Position numbers and translations under genes: made by a program
The notes under the pieces: model-generated
Told to the model about the DNA's origin: nothing
Database searches by the model: none
What the model saw: the letters and a program-made list of their open reading frames with translations, nothing else
Source of the DNA: CBDDFS01 sp965227255
GTDB taxonomy: Bacteria; Bacteroidota; Bacteroidia; Flavobacteriales_E; Vicingaceae
Direction: 5' to 3'
Length of the DNA: 64,000 bases
NCBI GenBank assembly: GCA_965227255.1
Contig: CBDDFS010000002.1
Span: 186,001 to 250,000 of the forward strand
Shown: positions 34,109 to 43,346 of the stretch, piece after piece
Numbering within the stretch: position 1 is the stretch's first letter
Layout of the letters: each line of letters starts with the position of its first letter

Positions 34109-34702
34109 ATGGCGAATAAGTTCAAATGTGAGATCGTCACACTCGACAGGATATATAAGTTGTGCATGGATCTATCTATGAAGATCAGGGAATCAGGCTA
34201 TCAAGTTGACCAGATCATTGCCATTGCACGCGGTGGATTTGTCCCGGCTCGTTTGTTGTGTGATTTTCTGGATATAAATGATCTAACCTGCATCAAAGTC
34301 AAACATTACGAAGCAACAGATAAGGGAGAGAATGCCAGACTCCAATATCCAGTCAATTCCGATATAAAAGGAAAGAATATTCTTCTTGTTGATGATGTAA
34401 ACGATACCGGCAAAAGCATAGTTGTAGCTCTCGAACATTTAAAAGAACATCAGCCTAAGGAAATTAAAGTTGCCGTGATGCACGAGAAGAAAGGAAGTTT
34501 GGTCGAAAGTGATTATTTCGTCGATTTTCTTGAGGACTGGCGATGGCTCATCTACGAATGGGCCGTGGTGGAAGATGTTGGTAGTTTTATAAAAAATTCA
34601 ACCTGTACGACCACGGATGAGATTCTGACAATGCTGAAAGAAGATTATGGCATTTCAATGAATTCTGACTACCTCAATAAGCTGATGCGATTCCTCAAAT
34701 GA
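34109..34702 (+). CDS. Phosphoribosyltransferase (xanthine/hypoxanthine type)
   Basis: A 197-residue type I PRTase. It shows IIAIARGGFVPARLLCDFLD and the PRPP loop ILLVDDVNDTGKSI, and an aromatic-rich stretch near residues 140-155 (FVDFLEDWRWLIYEWAVVED) typical of purine PRTases related to Gpt/HPT that salvage xanthine, guanine or hypoxanthine. The exact base cannot be read. The nine upstream codons in frame lie within a terminator, so ATG 34109 is taken. It must be expressed either by read-through or from a promoter inside the terminator region. Confidence 0.88.
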   Translation: MANKFKCEIVTLDRIYKLCMDLSMKIRESGYQVDQIIAIARGGFVPARLLCDFLDINDLTCIKVKHYEATDKGENARLQYPVNSDIKGKNILLVDDVNDTGKSIVVALEHLKEHQPKEIKVAVMHEKKGSLVESDYFVDFLEDWRWLIYEWAVVEDVGSFIKNSTCTTTDEILTMLKEDYGISMNSDYLNKLMRFLK

Positions 34703-34730
34703 TGGATTTTACCGGCAATTGCTTTTCTTG

Positions 34731-35729
34731 TCAATAGACTAAGAATTTCTTTCTTAGAATATCATTTCCACTACTCAATTGGACTGAATAAATCCCTGAA
34801 TCATATCCGCTGATATCTATATCATGAATTACTTTCATAGAGCCAGCAACGAAAGATTCCTGATACACAAGATTTCCCTGAAGGGAATAAATCTCCAATG
34901 AAACTGATTCTTTTGAATCCAGTTCAAATGAGAATTGAACTACATCCTTGGCGGGGTTGGGCGCAATGACGAGGCCCTTAAAAATTTGTGCCCCTTCATT
35001 TACTCCAACGAACATGGTGTCAAGGTAAGCGCCATGATAGGCATTTGGCACTTGTGTTCCGGTGAGATGATACCAGTTATAGACATATTCATTAATACCG
35101 TCAACGTACCAGGTGTATACTGTATCGGTTCCCTGGTTCACAAGTTGACCAAGGAATCGGTCTTCATAATTAGAAACTGTTCTAACCCGCAAAACATTGT
35201 TCATCGTGGCATAGGGTAGTATTAAAGTGCCGTGTCCATCACCAACTATTTCTATCGTACCCTTACGGTCGGCATTGAACTGTGCAACCGTGGCCGTGCC
35301 TTCGAAACTGTCGGTATACACCGTGCCATATGTAATGGGGAAACGCATCAATTCTTTTGGATTGTTGGAATAGTTCTCACTGATGCCGCTGTATTCCAGC
35401 CCAACCTGAGAGAGTTGGTCATTATCGGTTAAAAGATAAATGAGGGGGTCACCATCTTCATCCACACCAAGATTGGCACTCGGAAATTTATTCGCTCCTG
35501 GCATGCTGGCCGGATCTTTATAAACTAAAATCCCTGTTGCATTCGTTTGCACTCCAGAAAAATCCCAGGTAACATTAGCACCCGAATCACCGGGCTGATA
35601 GACTTCACCATTGAAGAATCTAAAAGTTGAAATTGTACCTGTATCCGGAACAACAATAGAAGTTATCGTAGGTTGGGCCAATAAGTTGGAAGCAATGAGG
35701 ATCATTGCGAAGAAGCATATTCTTTTCAT
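34731..35729 (-). CDS. T9SS type-A cargo protein, unknown
   Basis: A 332-residue secreted protein with signal peptide (ICFFAMILIASNLLAQ). A beta-rich body of about 240 residues (GANVTWDFSGVQTNATG, ELMRFPITYGTVYTDSFEG) is of a kind often seen in Flavobacteriales. The C-terminal type-A sorting domain is LVIAPNPAKDVVQFSFEL, LEIYSLQGNLVY and YDSGIYSVQLSSGNDILRKK. No enzymatic motif is visible. It converges with the PRTase gene with 28 bases between stops. Confidence 0.83.
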   Translation of the reverse strand: MKRICFFAMILIASNLLAQPTITSIVVPDTGTISTFRFFNGEVYQPGDSGANVTWDFSGVQTNATGILVYKDPASMPGANKFPSANLGVDEDGDPLIYLLTDNDQLSQVGLEYSGISENYSNNPKELMRFPITYGTVYTDSFEGTATVAQFNADRKGTIEIVGDGHGTLILPYATMNNVLRVRTVSNYEDRFLGQLVNQGTDTVYTWYVDGINEYVYNWYHLTGTQVPNAYHGAYLDTMFVGVNEGAQIFKGLVIAPNPAKDVVQFSFELDSKESVSLEIYSLQGNLVYQESFVAGSMKVIHDIDISGYDSGIYSVQLSSGNDILRKKFLVY

Positions 35730-35779
35730 AACATGTAATATGCTCTAAAGGTAAGAGAATTGCCTGAATGTTTTGAGGC

Positions 35780-36796
35780 TTACAGGTCGCGCTCTTCTAT
35801 TCTCCCATCTGCGTATTTTGCAAACCTTTTCATGCTCTTTTCATGAACATTGTCATGCCTTGGCCATGGCCAACCGCCAAACTGCGTTCTGCCATAATCT
35901 TTCATGGTCTCTCTGATTCCCTCTTCAGAATTCATGACAAATGGACCATATTGAACTACATTTTCATTTAATGGCTTGCCTTGAAGAAATAGAATTTCAG
36001 CGTCATGACTTCCGTTGATTATCTCGGCTTCCTCGTCAGATTTAAGATGAACTGCGTGATAATTATTCACGTTTTCACCCGCAACTTCTAACGTGTCACC
36101 TTTGAAGAAATAAATCGACCGATTGAGTCCGGCAGAGGCCGCAGGCATTCTCCAATTTGCTCCGGCCTGCATTTTAATGGTCCAGATGCAAACTTCATTT
36201 TCACTCGTATTCGCCCAAGAGTCGGGCGCAGGTTCTGGTGCCGCAATATCTCCATATGCTCCCGCAATGAGCCGAATTTCGGTTTGTCTGCCTTTCTCAT
36301 CCGCCTCTGATATTTCAGGAATGTCTTCAGCCCACAACATGGAAAAATAGGGGTCGACCATCTTCTTTGATTCCGGCAAATTCAACCAGATCTGAAATAT
36401 TTCAAGTGTATTTTCACCATCTTCTTTCAACAGTGGGAACATCTCAGAGTGTTGTACACCTTTACCTGCCGTCATCCACTGAACATCTCCCTCTCCAAAG
36501 CGACCAGCCGCACCGAGGGAATCGCTGTGATCGACCAGTCCTTTTCTTGCAATGGTAACTGTTTCAAAGCCGCGATGTGGATGCGAAGGAAATCCCGGCA
36601 CCCGTTCTCCATGATACATTCTGAAGCCATCTTTAATTACAAAATCATTGCCCAGGTTTCTTCCAGCCAGGGACGTATCCGGACCCAAATCCTCATTTCC
36701 TTTAGGATAAAAATCTTCATGATGAGCGCAGAACAGAAATGGATCTCTCGTCTGCCACGGAAAATTCATTGGTGCTATTTCTAATATTGACGACAT
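35780..36796 (-). CDS. Pirin family protein
   Basis: A 338-residue bicupin. Metal-binding residues are seen in the N-terminal cupin: FPSHPHRGFETVTIARKG and DVQWMTAGKGVQHSEMF (two His, His, Glu). FQIWLNLPESKKMVDPYF follows, as does the ENVVQYGPFVMNSEEGI that marks the end of the second cupin. Pirins are iron proteins; some oxidise quercetin and others act as regulators. The length is somewhat above the usual 230-300 residues. The role here is open. Confidence 0.9.
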   Translation of the reverse strand: MSSILEIAPMNFPWQTRDPFLFCAHHEDFYPKGNEDLGPDTSLAGRNLGNDFVIKDGFRMYHGERVPGFPSHPHRGFETVTIARKGLVDHSDSLGAAGRFGEGDVQWMTAGKGVQHSEMFPLLKEDGENTLEIFQIWLNLPESKKMVDPYFSMLWAEDIPEISEADEKGRQTEIRLIAGAYGDIAAPEPAPDSWANTSENEVCIWTIKMQAGANWRMPAASAGLNRSIYFFKGDTLEVAGENVNNYHAVHLKSDEEAEIINGSHDAEILFLQGKPLNENVVQYGPFVMNSEEGIRETMKDYGRTQFGGWPWPRHDNVHEKSMKRFAKYADGRIEERDL

Positions 36797-36859
36797 TAAA
36801 ATCAGTTTTAGGTTAACAGGTTAATACAAACGAAAATAAGATAGATATTTGCAAAATTC

Positions 36860-38404
36860 ATGCACAAAACAATTCTTAAATACCTCTTGTTCACTCTCAT
36901 GCTCATTTTATTCTTGAGTGTGATCGGCATCATCTATATCTCAACTCTTGACGTAAATGACTACAAAGGTTTTGTAGAGCGGACTTTAAAAAGCAGAATA
37001 GGACTTGAGGTCAAACTGAATGGCAGAATTGATCTTGAAGTTGAGGACGAATTGCAATTGCACTTGAGAGACGTTTCTGTTTATGATGAGAGCGGCATTC
37101 TTTTCAGTCTTGATTCTGTTTATTTGACTACAGATTTTGAGTTTCCGGGAGATACAGTAGAAATATACGAATTGCGCTTATACAAGCCATTTTATCATTT
37201 CAGAACAACAGGAATCGATCTTTTTTCGACTTCAAACTCGTCTTCATCGTCTTCAGGCATGAAATATATAATGGTTGACTCAGGGTCTGTTCACAACGGT
37301 CAGTTTCTACTGTCTAACGAATCTGATAGTGGCATAGTGAACGTTCAGGGAATCAATGCCAGCGATGGATTTTTTGGATTTGAAATGTCTAAACCTGCCT
37401 TGGAAGCAATTTTTATTTCGGCATCGGGAACGGTAAATAAAGTGGATGCTTTTGATATTCATACACAAAAGGCCCGCACCGATTTTGTTATGGAAAATGG
37501 ATACTTGAATTTTAACAACCAATTTGACAATAGTCCGGGTTCAAGCTTAAAACTTCAGCTAAATCTCAATCCTGATGACATAGTTTATGACTTTGAAGGC
37601 GAGATTAAAAATGAGAAGATCAAACGTCTTTATGAGTTCCAGGGTTTGGATATTCCCGATTTCGTTAAAGGTGATTTTAATGCGAAATATGATTTCAATT
37701 TTTCAGTCCCCGATGACACTTTGAGCATACGAAGTGTGGAAGGTATGGTGCATATGACTTCATCTGATGCCTACCTCAAAGGTGTTAACCTCGACAAATT
37801 GATCAAGTCGTATCGTCGTACTCAGAACTTCAGCATGAAAGACCTTGGCTCGGTGATGCTCTTAGGACCCTGGGGACTTGCTATTTCAAAGGGTGGAGAC
37901 TATGCTGAGCTTGCCATGTCGTCGAACAAGGATTCATCACACATTGAATTCATGAATTTCAATTTGTCTATAGATACCGGTTTGGTGCAATTCAATGATG
38001 TTGCGTTCAGAACAGAAAAGAATCGTGTTGCTCTCTCAGGAGAGATTGATATAATAAATGAAAGTTATCATTCCTTTGCTTATGCTTTGGTTCAGGATGA
38101 TGGTTGTCCGGAGATCCGCGAAGAATTCAATGGACCCTTTGAGCAGGCTGAATCGGAAGGGCCAAATGGATTAAAGATATTAATGGGTCCGGTCACAAAT
38201 CTCTTCAAAGGCACGAGTCGTATCATCGACGATTCTGAATGTAAATATCCTTATCGCGGGAGTGTTGAAGCACCGATCAGAAAGAACATTTTTGGCAATC
38301 AGAAAAAGAGTCGAAAAGAAAAAAAGCAGGAGAAAAAAACTCAGCAGGACGAAAACAAAGCTTCCAACTCAAAGTCGAAAAAGAAGAAGAATAAAAAATC
38401 CTGA
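36860..38404 (+). CDS. AsmA-like envelope protein with basic tail
   Basis: A 514-residue protein. One N-terminal membrane helix (LLFTLMLILFLSVIGIIYIS) is followed by VERTLKSRIGLEVKLNGRID and LHLRDVSVYDESGILFSLDS, as in AsmA proteins. The C-terminal AsmA part (GVNLDKLIKSYRRTQNFSMK, FNLSIDTGLVQFNDVAFRTE) and a GPVTNLFKG motif are also present. AsmA-like proteins bridge the periplasm and help move phospholipids to the outer membrane. The last 35 residues are almost only Lys, Glu, Gln and Asn. Its stop codon is directly adjacent to that of the convergent gene, with no base between. Confidence 0.78.
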   Translation: MHKTILKYLLFTLMLILFLSVIGIIYISTLDVNDYKGFVERTLKSRIGLEVKLNGRIDLEVEDELQLHLRDVSVYDESGILFSLDSVYLTTDFEFPGDTVEIYELRLYKPFYHFRTTGIDLFSTSNSSSSSSGMKYIMVDSGSVHNGQFLLSNESDSGIVNVQGINASDGFFGFEMSKPALEAIFISASGTVNKVDAFDIHTQKARTDFVMENGYLNFNNQFDNSPGSSLKLQLNLNPDDIVYDFEGEIKNEKIKRLYEFQGLDIPDFVKGDFNAKYDFNFSVPDDTLSIRSVEGMVHMTSSDAYLKGVNLDKLIKSYRRTQNFSMKDLGSVMLLGPWGLAISKGGDYAELAMSSNKDSSHIEFMNFNLSIDTGLVQFNDVAFRTEKNRVALSGEIDIINESYHSFAYALVQDDGCPEIREEFNGPFEQAESEGPNGLKILMGPVTNLFKGTSRIIDDSECKYPYRGSVEAPIRKNIFGNQKKSRKEKKQEKKTQQDENKASNSKSKKKKNKKS

Positions 38405-41400
38405 TTATCTGGTCAGCGTGACCGTTCCTTGTTCCTCGTATTCTTGTCCGTCTGAAGAAGTAAAACGAACGATGTAGACATAAGCTCCCTGAGGGGCATC
38501 CTTACCATTAATGGTTCCGTCCCATCCGGCATTCTTAATGCTTTCAGTTTCATAGATTCGTTCTCCCCACCTGTTGTATACGTCCATCTTGAAGGACTTA
38601 AGGTCGTGGAAAGCAATGGCTGGAAGGAAGACATCATTCAGTCCATCTCCGTTCGGAGTGAAGGCATTCGGCGCATAGAACAGTGGCATCTGAACTGCGC
38701 AAACAACATTGGATGCGCTCACCGCTGGTTCGTCATTGTGGAAGGTAGGTTTTCCTTCAACTGCTTTGATCTCATAACAGAATTCTCCATCTCCCTTATC
38801 ATATTCCCTTGAGACATCATCTGAATAATAAATCACATCATTCACAATACTGACCTCAGGTAATGAAGCCATGCTCGATGTGAAAAGAGTCTTTATCAAC
38901 TCCAGTTGACCATTACCAATTCTCCTGTAAACAAGGTATTTTTCTACTCCGCCATGCCACTCTGTGTATGAATTCCAATTCAACACATTTTCGTGTGTTT
39001 CTCTGTTCGCATCAACCCTCAGCAGAATAGTTCTTGCTTTATTGGTTGTTGCAGAAACCGTTCCACATGGATCGGCTACCTCTATGTAATAGAAGTATGA
39101 ATTATCATAGGCGTCAATTGGATGATCCTCATGACAGAATATGGAGTCGGCCGGTGTGATCGGGTCGGGAACTTTGATCGTTGAAATGACCTTGAAATTT
39201 TTGTCACTGTAATTCGATCGTTTGACCCAATATTCACCAAGATCACTTTCGGTGTCAATTTTCAAACAGAGTCGTGTAGTGTTTGAGTCATGAACCGTGA
39301 CATATTCCAGGTAAGCGAATTCCGGACTCTTGATGCTAACATATCTTATGCATTCCAAAGCACTGGACGAAGAGAATGGCCCAACACCATCACTTTCCCA
39401 AGCCTGAACATAAAAACAGTAATAGCTATCCTGAATGAGATTCTCCAGAGTAATATTCGTTTCATTTGTTTTACCCATTTGGGTAAATGCTCCTCCATCT
39501 ACCGATCCAAACACTTTATATTCCACTATGTCTCCTGAAGCAAAATCATCATAAGCATTCCAGGATAGTTTCATGGTTTTATTACACCTGTCTATTTCTG
39601 CATTTACGAATATGGTATTATGACAATCGAGATCCCCGTTATCCAAGCCGCTGTTGCCGCACGAATCAACTCCGGACACAGAGTATTCGGTGACGGTCAG
39701 AAGAGGTGCACCATTGACATCCATATAGAAGTTATTATTCACACCAAGGGTATCAAGAACTGTGGAATTACCAGGTGAACATTGAGTAACTATGTAGTTG
39801 ATTATGTCTTTTGATGCGTTTGGTCTCCAACCTACCACTGCAGTAAAAGAAGAATCCGGAAGCATGGAAACACTGTCGATGAAAATCTTCGCCGGCGGTG
39901 TATCATCTTCGTAATAGGCCCATACCTTTTTTGATACGCTGGAGCATGCGGCTACTGCATCCTGGAATTCTATCCAGTATTCCGCAGAGTCGAGACATGT
40001 AATCAGCTTGTCCTGTGTGTTTTCTGTTCCATATGGCGTGGCTGTGAAGGTAACCGACTCTTTGATAACCTGATAAAAACTTCCTGTATTGACATTTGAA
40101 ATTGGGTTCCAGCTGAGATAATTGACCGAATCACTTAGTGCCGTAATATCCAGAGTAATCGGAGTCACAACCCGACTGTTATTACTGAATTGAAGTCCAT
40201 CACAACCGGAAGAAGAAACCATATAGAAGAAATGCGTTGTATCAGGATCAACTACAATGTTTGTATCCACAGAGCCCCACGCCTGGTTATCACTCGTAAA
40301 TGTTCCATTGATACTGTCCCAAACCGCAAAGGTGGATGGATTTGATGAATTCGAATGATAGATCAGGTATCGATTCAAATTTCTATCGGGGTTGGCCGGT
40401 TTTCTCCATTGAAGGACTAAGGTTGTGTCGTCTACCCAGGATATACATCGCAGATCCGGTTCAGGTACGATCGTTCCAGTTATTATAGAGCCAACGGTAT
40501 ACGAAGTAGTAGAAGTCCAGCTTCCCCTGAATTTCCCATTTTCCCAACTTCTAATCCTGTAGGCATAGGTTGTATTTCCAAGAATCGTTGTATCCATGTA
40601 TTGCATGGTCACCGGACCAACCGAGTCAAGGAATGTAAATGGTCCGCCATTCACGCTTCTCCATATTCCCTGCCATGCAGAACCGTTCAACCATGTTGGG
40701 TTATATAAATTCCATTCAATTAAAATATGTTTATTCGTGTCACATCGAATGACATCCGCAATCTCCGCGCACATGCTTGTTTGAACCACACCGGACGAAG
40801 AAACGTTGCCGCAAGTATCCACTGCACTTACGGAAAATTGCATGATGCATGAGTCGGTAGATGAAGGAGTGTACGAATATGTGTTCAATGCACCTGAAAT
40901 AGTATCAACAAATGCGCTGTTTCTGTATATTATATACTGAGCAATATCCGGTGAAGATGCTTGCCAACCAAGAATCACATTGTTGCTCGTATCGTATGAA
41001 ACACTATCCAGAATAATAGGCGGAGGAGGCACAACGTCTCCAACTGTATCAATGACTGTATTCGAATAACTGGAACAGCCAAAAGTCATTGAAGTGTCTT
41101 CAACAGTCACGAAATATTCAACCACCGAAGGGTAACAAAGTGTAACATCCAGTGAGTCCCAGGTATTGGTTGTGGAGTCAATTAAGGTTGTATCAGTGTT
41201 GAGAATCTGCCATATGTAATACTGTCCGGTGGTTTTTGTGCCAAAATTATTTCCTGGATTGAATTCGTTCCAATCCAGAGCGACAGAACTACCAAGGTTA
41301 TAGGGTTGCGATGTCAGAACAAGGGATGAAATAGTATCACTCCATGTCGCTACACCCTGATCGTTGCAACTTGAAATACCCTGAATAAAATAGTATTTCG

Positions 41401-43123
41401 GAGAAAACGCCAGGTTCGCTGTTGTATCAAGATATTCCAGAGAATCTATATCCAATAATACATGAAGTGTATCAAACGGACCTGTGGCTCCGGAATCAGA
41501 TCTGTAAATGATATATTTTCTGAATGAACTTAGGCTATCACCTTGCTTTGTTATCGGTTGATCCCATGTCAATCGAACATCTCCATTCGCCAGTACCTGG
41601 CTACATTTCAATTTTGGCGGTGGAAGAGCCGGTGGTGCAAGAACGGTAACGGTGAAAGTCTGGAAGTTTGAACCAGGTGCCGGACACCAGTTGTCCAAAA
41701 TCTTAAACACAAAGTTGTATTTGTTACTTCTAGTAAAACAAGAGTCAACATAATTCAAATGATTACAAGATGTCTTCCAGCTGAATTGAGCAGCCACTCC
41801 AAACTGACCTTCCCACCATTGTTCGGCCGAATTGAAGAATTGGGAGCTTGTGTCCATGGTTGCACAAGGAGGGTATAAACAGCCATTTGCCGTATCTGCG
41901 AAACCGGCGCCAAATTGACTTCCTCTTGGAACCAAATAGTTCGTCTGCCCTACAAATCCAGGTAAAAATTGAATGTCTGTTGAAGTAATGTAAAAGCTAA
42001 CACTGTCTCCAGCCCAAACCGTATCACCTGCTGGCAATGGAAGTGGAGTTGGTGAATTTGGAAACCATTTAAATGTTACCTGAGGAGGGTTATTACTAAG
42101 AGGCGGAATGGTTGGTGTAGGAGGACAACTCAATAAGGTTACCGGAATATCCCGCATGATCTCAGAAATCTTTATTCCGCAACGATAGGATGTTACCAGC
42201 ACCGCGGTAGCATACTGTCCCTTCGTGAATGATGTAAAATTGATTTCTCCGGTAAAAAGGTCCATTGTGGCCGGAACATTATTTAAGCTCATATTGGAAT
42301 GGGCCCAAGGCAAAGGCACGGAAGCTGAGAAACCCGGAGCAGGAACGATAAAACCACCTCCACTTCCACGAGGAGTTGTCTGGCTCGTATTTGTGTGCGT
42401 TGCATATGAAACTGAGTTTCCCTGGCTATTCAATGGGGCCGTCCATGTGAATGTCAATGAATCCAAATCTTCATCTACGGCATTGTGGTTATAAGTAAAG
42501 GGATAACCTGTACAGATAATGGTGGTTGGTGTAGAAGCAAAGGTTGGTGAATTGTCGTAACACGGATTCGTGTTTTGGCCATTATAGGGAAACATGGTAG
42601 CCTTGATCCGGTAACTCTGGTTTTGAGGCTCTAAATTGTCTACCAGGGCGCCCCAAAAGTATATTGCCGGTGCAGGCCGACAGCAACTGGACCAGTAAAA
42701 ATCCCAACCGGTTGATGGTGGAACTCCTGTGAGTGTTATGTCTCCTGACACATAAATATTTTCTTCGATGGTAAAGCCCGAATTCGTGCCGTAACAATTC
42801 ATCCATTGAGTTGAATCGTAGCACTTTGGAGAAATATCCTGAGTAAGAACTCGAGTGAGACTGAACGAAGAAACAGGTCCGTTACTTTGAACCAATGCCG
42901 ATGAACCAAGATTAATCCCCTCACAATAACGATAAAGTTTTAGTGTAAAAACAAACTTTCCATTGGCTTTACATTTCCACGTAAGTTCACCTCCGGCATT
43001 GTGGTCTGCGAATGCTTCCTGGTGTGAAAATGCAATGAAAACCAACGATATTATAAAGGCAAAAAGGGCCTTTCGGATTGATCGATATTTCCCAATTCCG
43101 TTCAAGGTCTGTTGATTGGACAT
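38405..43123 (-). CDS. Giant T9SS type-B cargo protein with FnIII-like repeats
   Basis: A 1572-residue exported protein. The signal peptide (FIISLVFIAFSHQEAFA) is followed by DHNAGGELTWKCKANGKFVF then TLKLYRYC and a module of about 480 residues homologous to the N-terminus of the protein at 29829-32081. After this come several FnIII-like domains (residues ~500-1470) with recurring Y-x-I-Y-R/S, W-x-x-Y/N and DSVxWxxxS phrases. The C-terminal type-B sorting domain is LFYAPNAFTPNGDGLNDVFL, MDVYNRWGERIYETESI and GWDGTINGKDAPQGAYVYIV. A surface adhesin is inferred. No PorP/SprF gene is adjacent, unlike the 10 kb locus. Confidence 0.9.
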   Translation of the reverse strand: MSNQQTLNGIGKYRSIRKALFAFIISLVFIAFSHQEAFADHNAGGELTWKCKANGKFVFTLKLYRYCEGINLGSSALVQSNGPVSSFSLTRVLTQDISPKCYDSTQWMNCYGTNSGFTIEENIYVSGDITLTGVPPSTGWDFYWSSCCRPAPAIYFWGALVDNLEPQNQSYRIKATMFPYNGQNTNPCYDNSPTFASTPTTIICTGYPFTYNHNAVDEDLDSLTFTWTAPLNSQGNSVSYATHTNTSQTTPRGSGGGFIVPAPGFSASVPLPWAHSNMSLNNVPATMDLFTGEINFTSFTKGQYATAVLVTSYRCGIKISEIMRDIPVTLLSCPPTPTIPPLSNNPPQVTFKWFPNSPTPLPLPAGDTVWAGDSVSFYITSTDIQFLPGFVGQTNYLVPRGSQFGAGFADTANGCLYPPCATMDTSSQFFNSAEQWWEGQFGVAAQFSWKTSCNHLNYVDSCFTRSNKYNFVFKILDNWCPAPGSNFQTFTVTVLAPPALPPPKLKCSQVLANGDVRLTWDQPITKQGDSLSSFRKYIIYRSDSGATGPFDTLHVLLDIDSLEYLDTTANLAFSPKYYFIQGISSCNDQGVATWSDTISSLVLTSQPYNLGSSVALDWNEFNPGNNFGTKTTGQYYIWQILNTDTTLIDSTTNTWDSLDVTLCYPSVVEYFVTVEDTSMTFGCSSYSNTVIDTVGDVVPPPPIILDSVSYDTSNNVILGWQASSPDIAQYIIYRNSAFVDTISGALNTYSYTPSSTDSCIMQFSVSAVDTCGNVSSSGVVQTSMCAEIADVIRCDTNKHILIEWNLYNPTWLNGSAWQGIWRSVNGGPFTFLDSVGPVTMQYMDTTILGNTTYAYRIRSWENGKFRGSWTSTTSYTVGSIITGTIVPEPDLRCISWVDDTTLVLQWRKPANPDRNLNRYLIYHSNSSNPSTFAVWDSINGTFTSDNQAWGSVDTNIVVDPDTTHFFYMVSSSGCDGLQFSNNSRVVTPITLDITALSDSVNYLSWNPISNVNTGSFYQVIKESVTFTATPYGTENTQDKLITCLDSAEYWIEFQDAVAACSSVSKKVWAYYEDDTPPAKIFIDSVSMLPDSSFTAVVGWRPNASKDIINYIVTQCSPGNSTVLDTLGVNNNFYMDVNGAPLLTVTEYSVSGVDSCGNSGLDNGDLDCHNTIFVNAEIDRCNKTMKLSWNAYDDFASGDIVEYKVFGSVDGGAFTQMGKTNETNITLENLIQDSYYCFYVQAWESDGVGPFSSSSALECIRYVSIKSPEFAYLEYVTVHDSNTTRLCLKIDTESDLGEYWVKRSNYSDKNFKVISTIKVPDPITPADSIFCHEDHPIDAYDNSYFYYIEVADPCGTVSATTNKARTILLRVDANRETHENVLNWNSYTEWHGGVEKYLVYRRIGNGQLELIKTLFTSSMASLPEVSIVNDVIYYSDDVSREYDKGDGEFCYEIKAVEGKPTFHNDEPAVSASNVVCAVQMPLFYAPNAFTPNGDGLNDVFLPAIAFHDLKSFKMDVYNRWGERIYETESIKNAGWDGTINGKDAPQGAYVYIVRFTSSDGQEYEEQGTVTLTR

Positions 43124-43131
43124 ATAAAGGA

Positions 43132-43156
43132 CGGCAATTTTCCTAAATAGTTGCCG
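43132..43156. other. Hairpin in the leader of the giant type-B gene
   Basis: CGGCAA (43132-43137) pairs with TTGCCG (43151-43156) around a 13-base loop, nine bases upstream of the ATG on the minus strand. It could be a leader hairpin that shelters the start or the end of upstream transcription. No T-run follows on the minus strand. Confidence 0.35.
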
Positions 43157-43346
43157 CTCTTTTGCCTTAAATATTAGGTAAGATAAGGCTATTTAACGCT
43201 GTTTTTTTAGGAATAATGCTTAGAAGCTTAAAGATGCATTCAATTCTCTGCAGAATGAGGTCAATATTTTGGTGTGGCTGTAACATCAGAAATCACTTCT
43301 AAGAGCCACTCAACCAGATCAAATAAGATGAGTTTCTGAACCCTCG

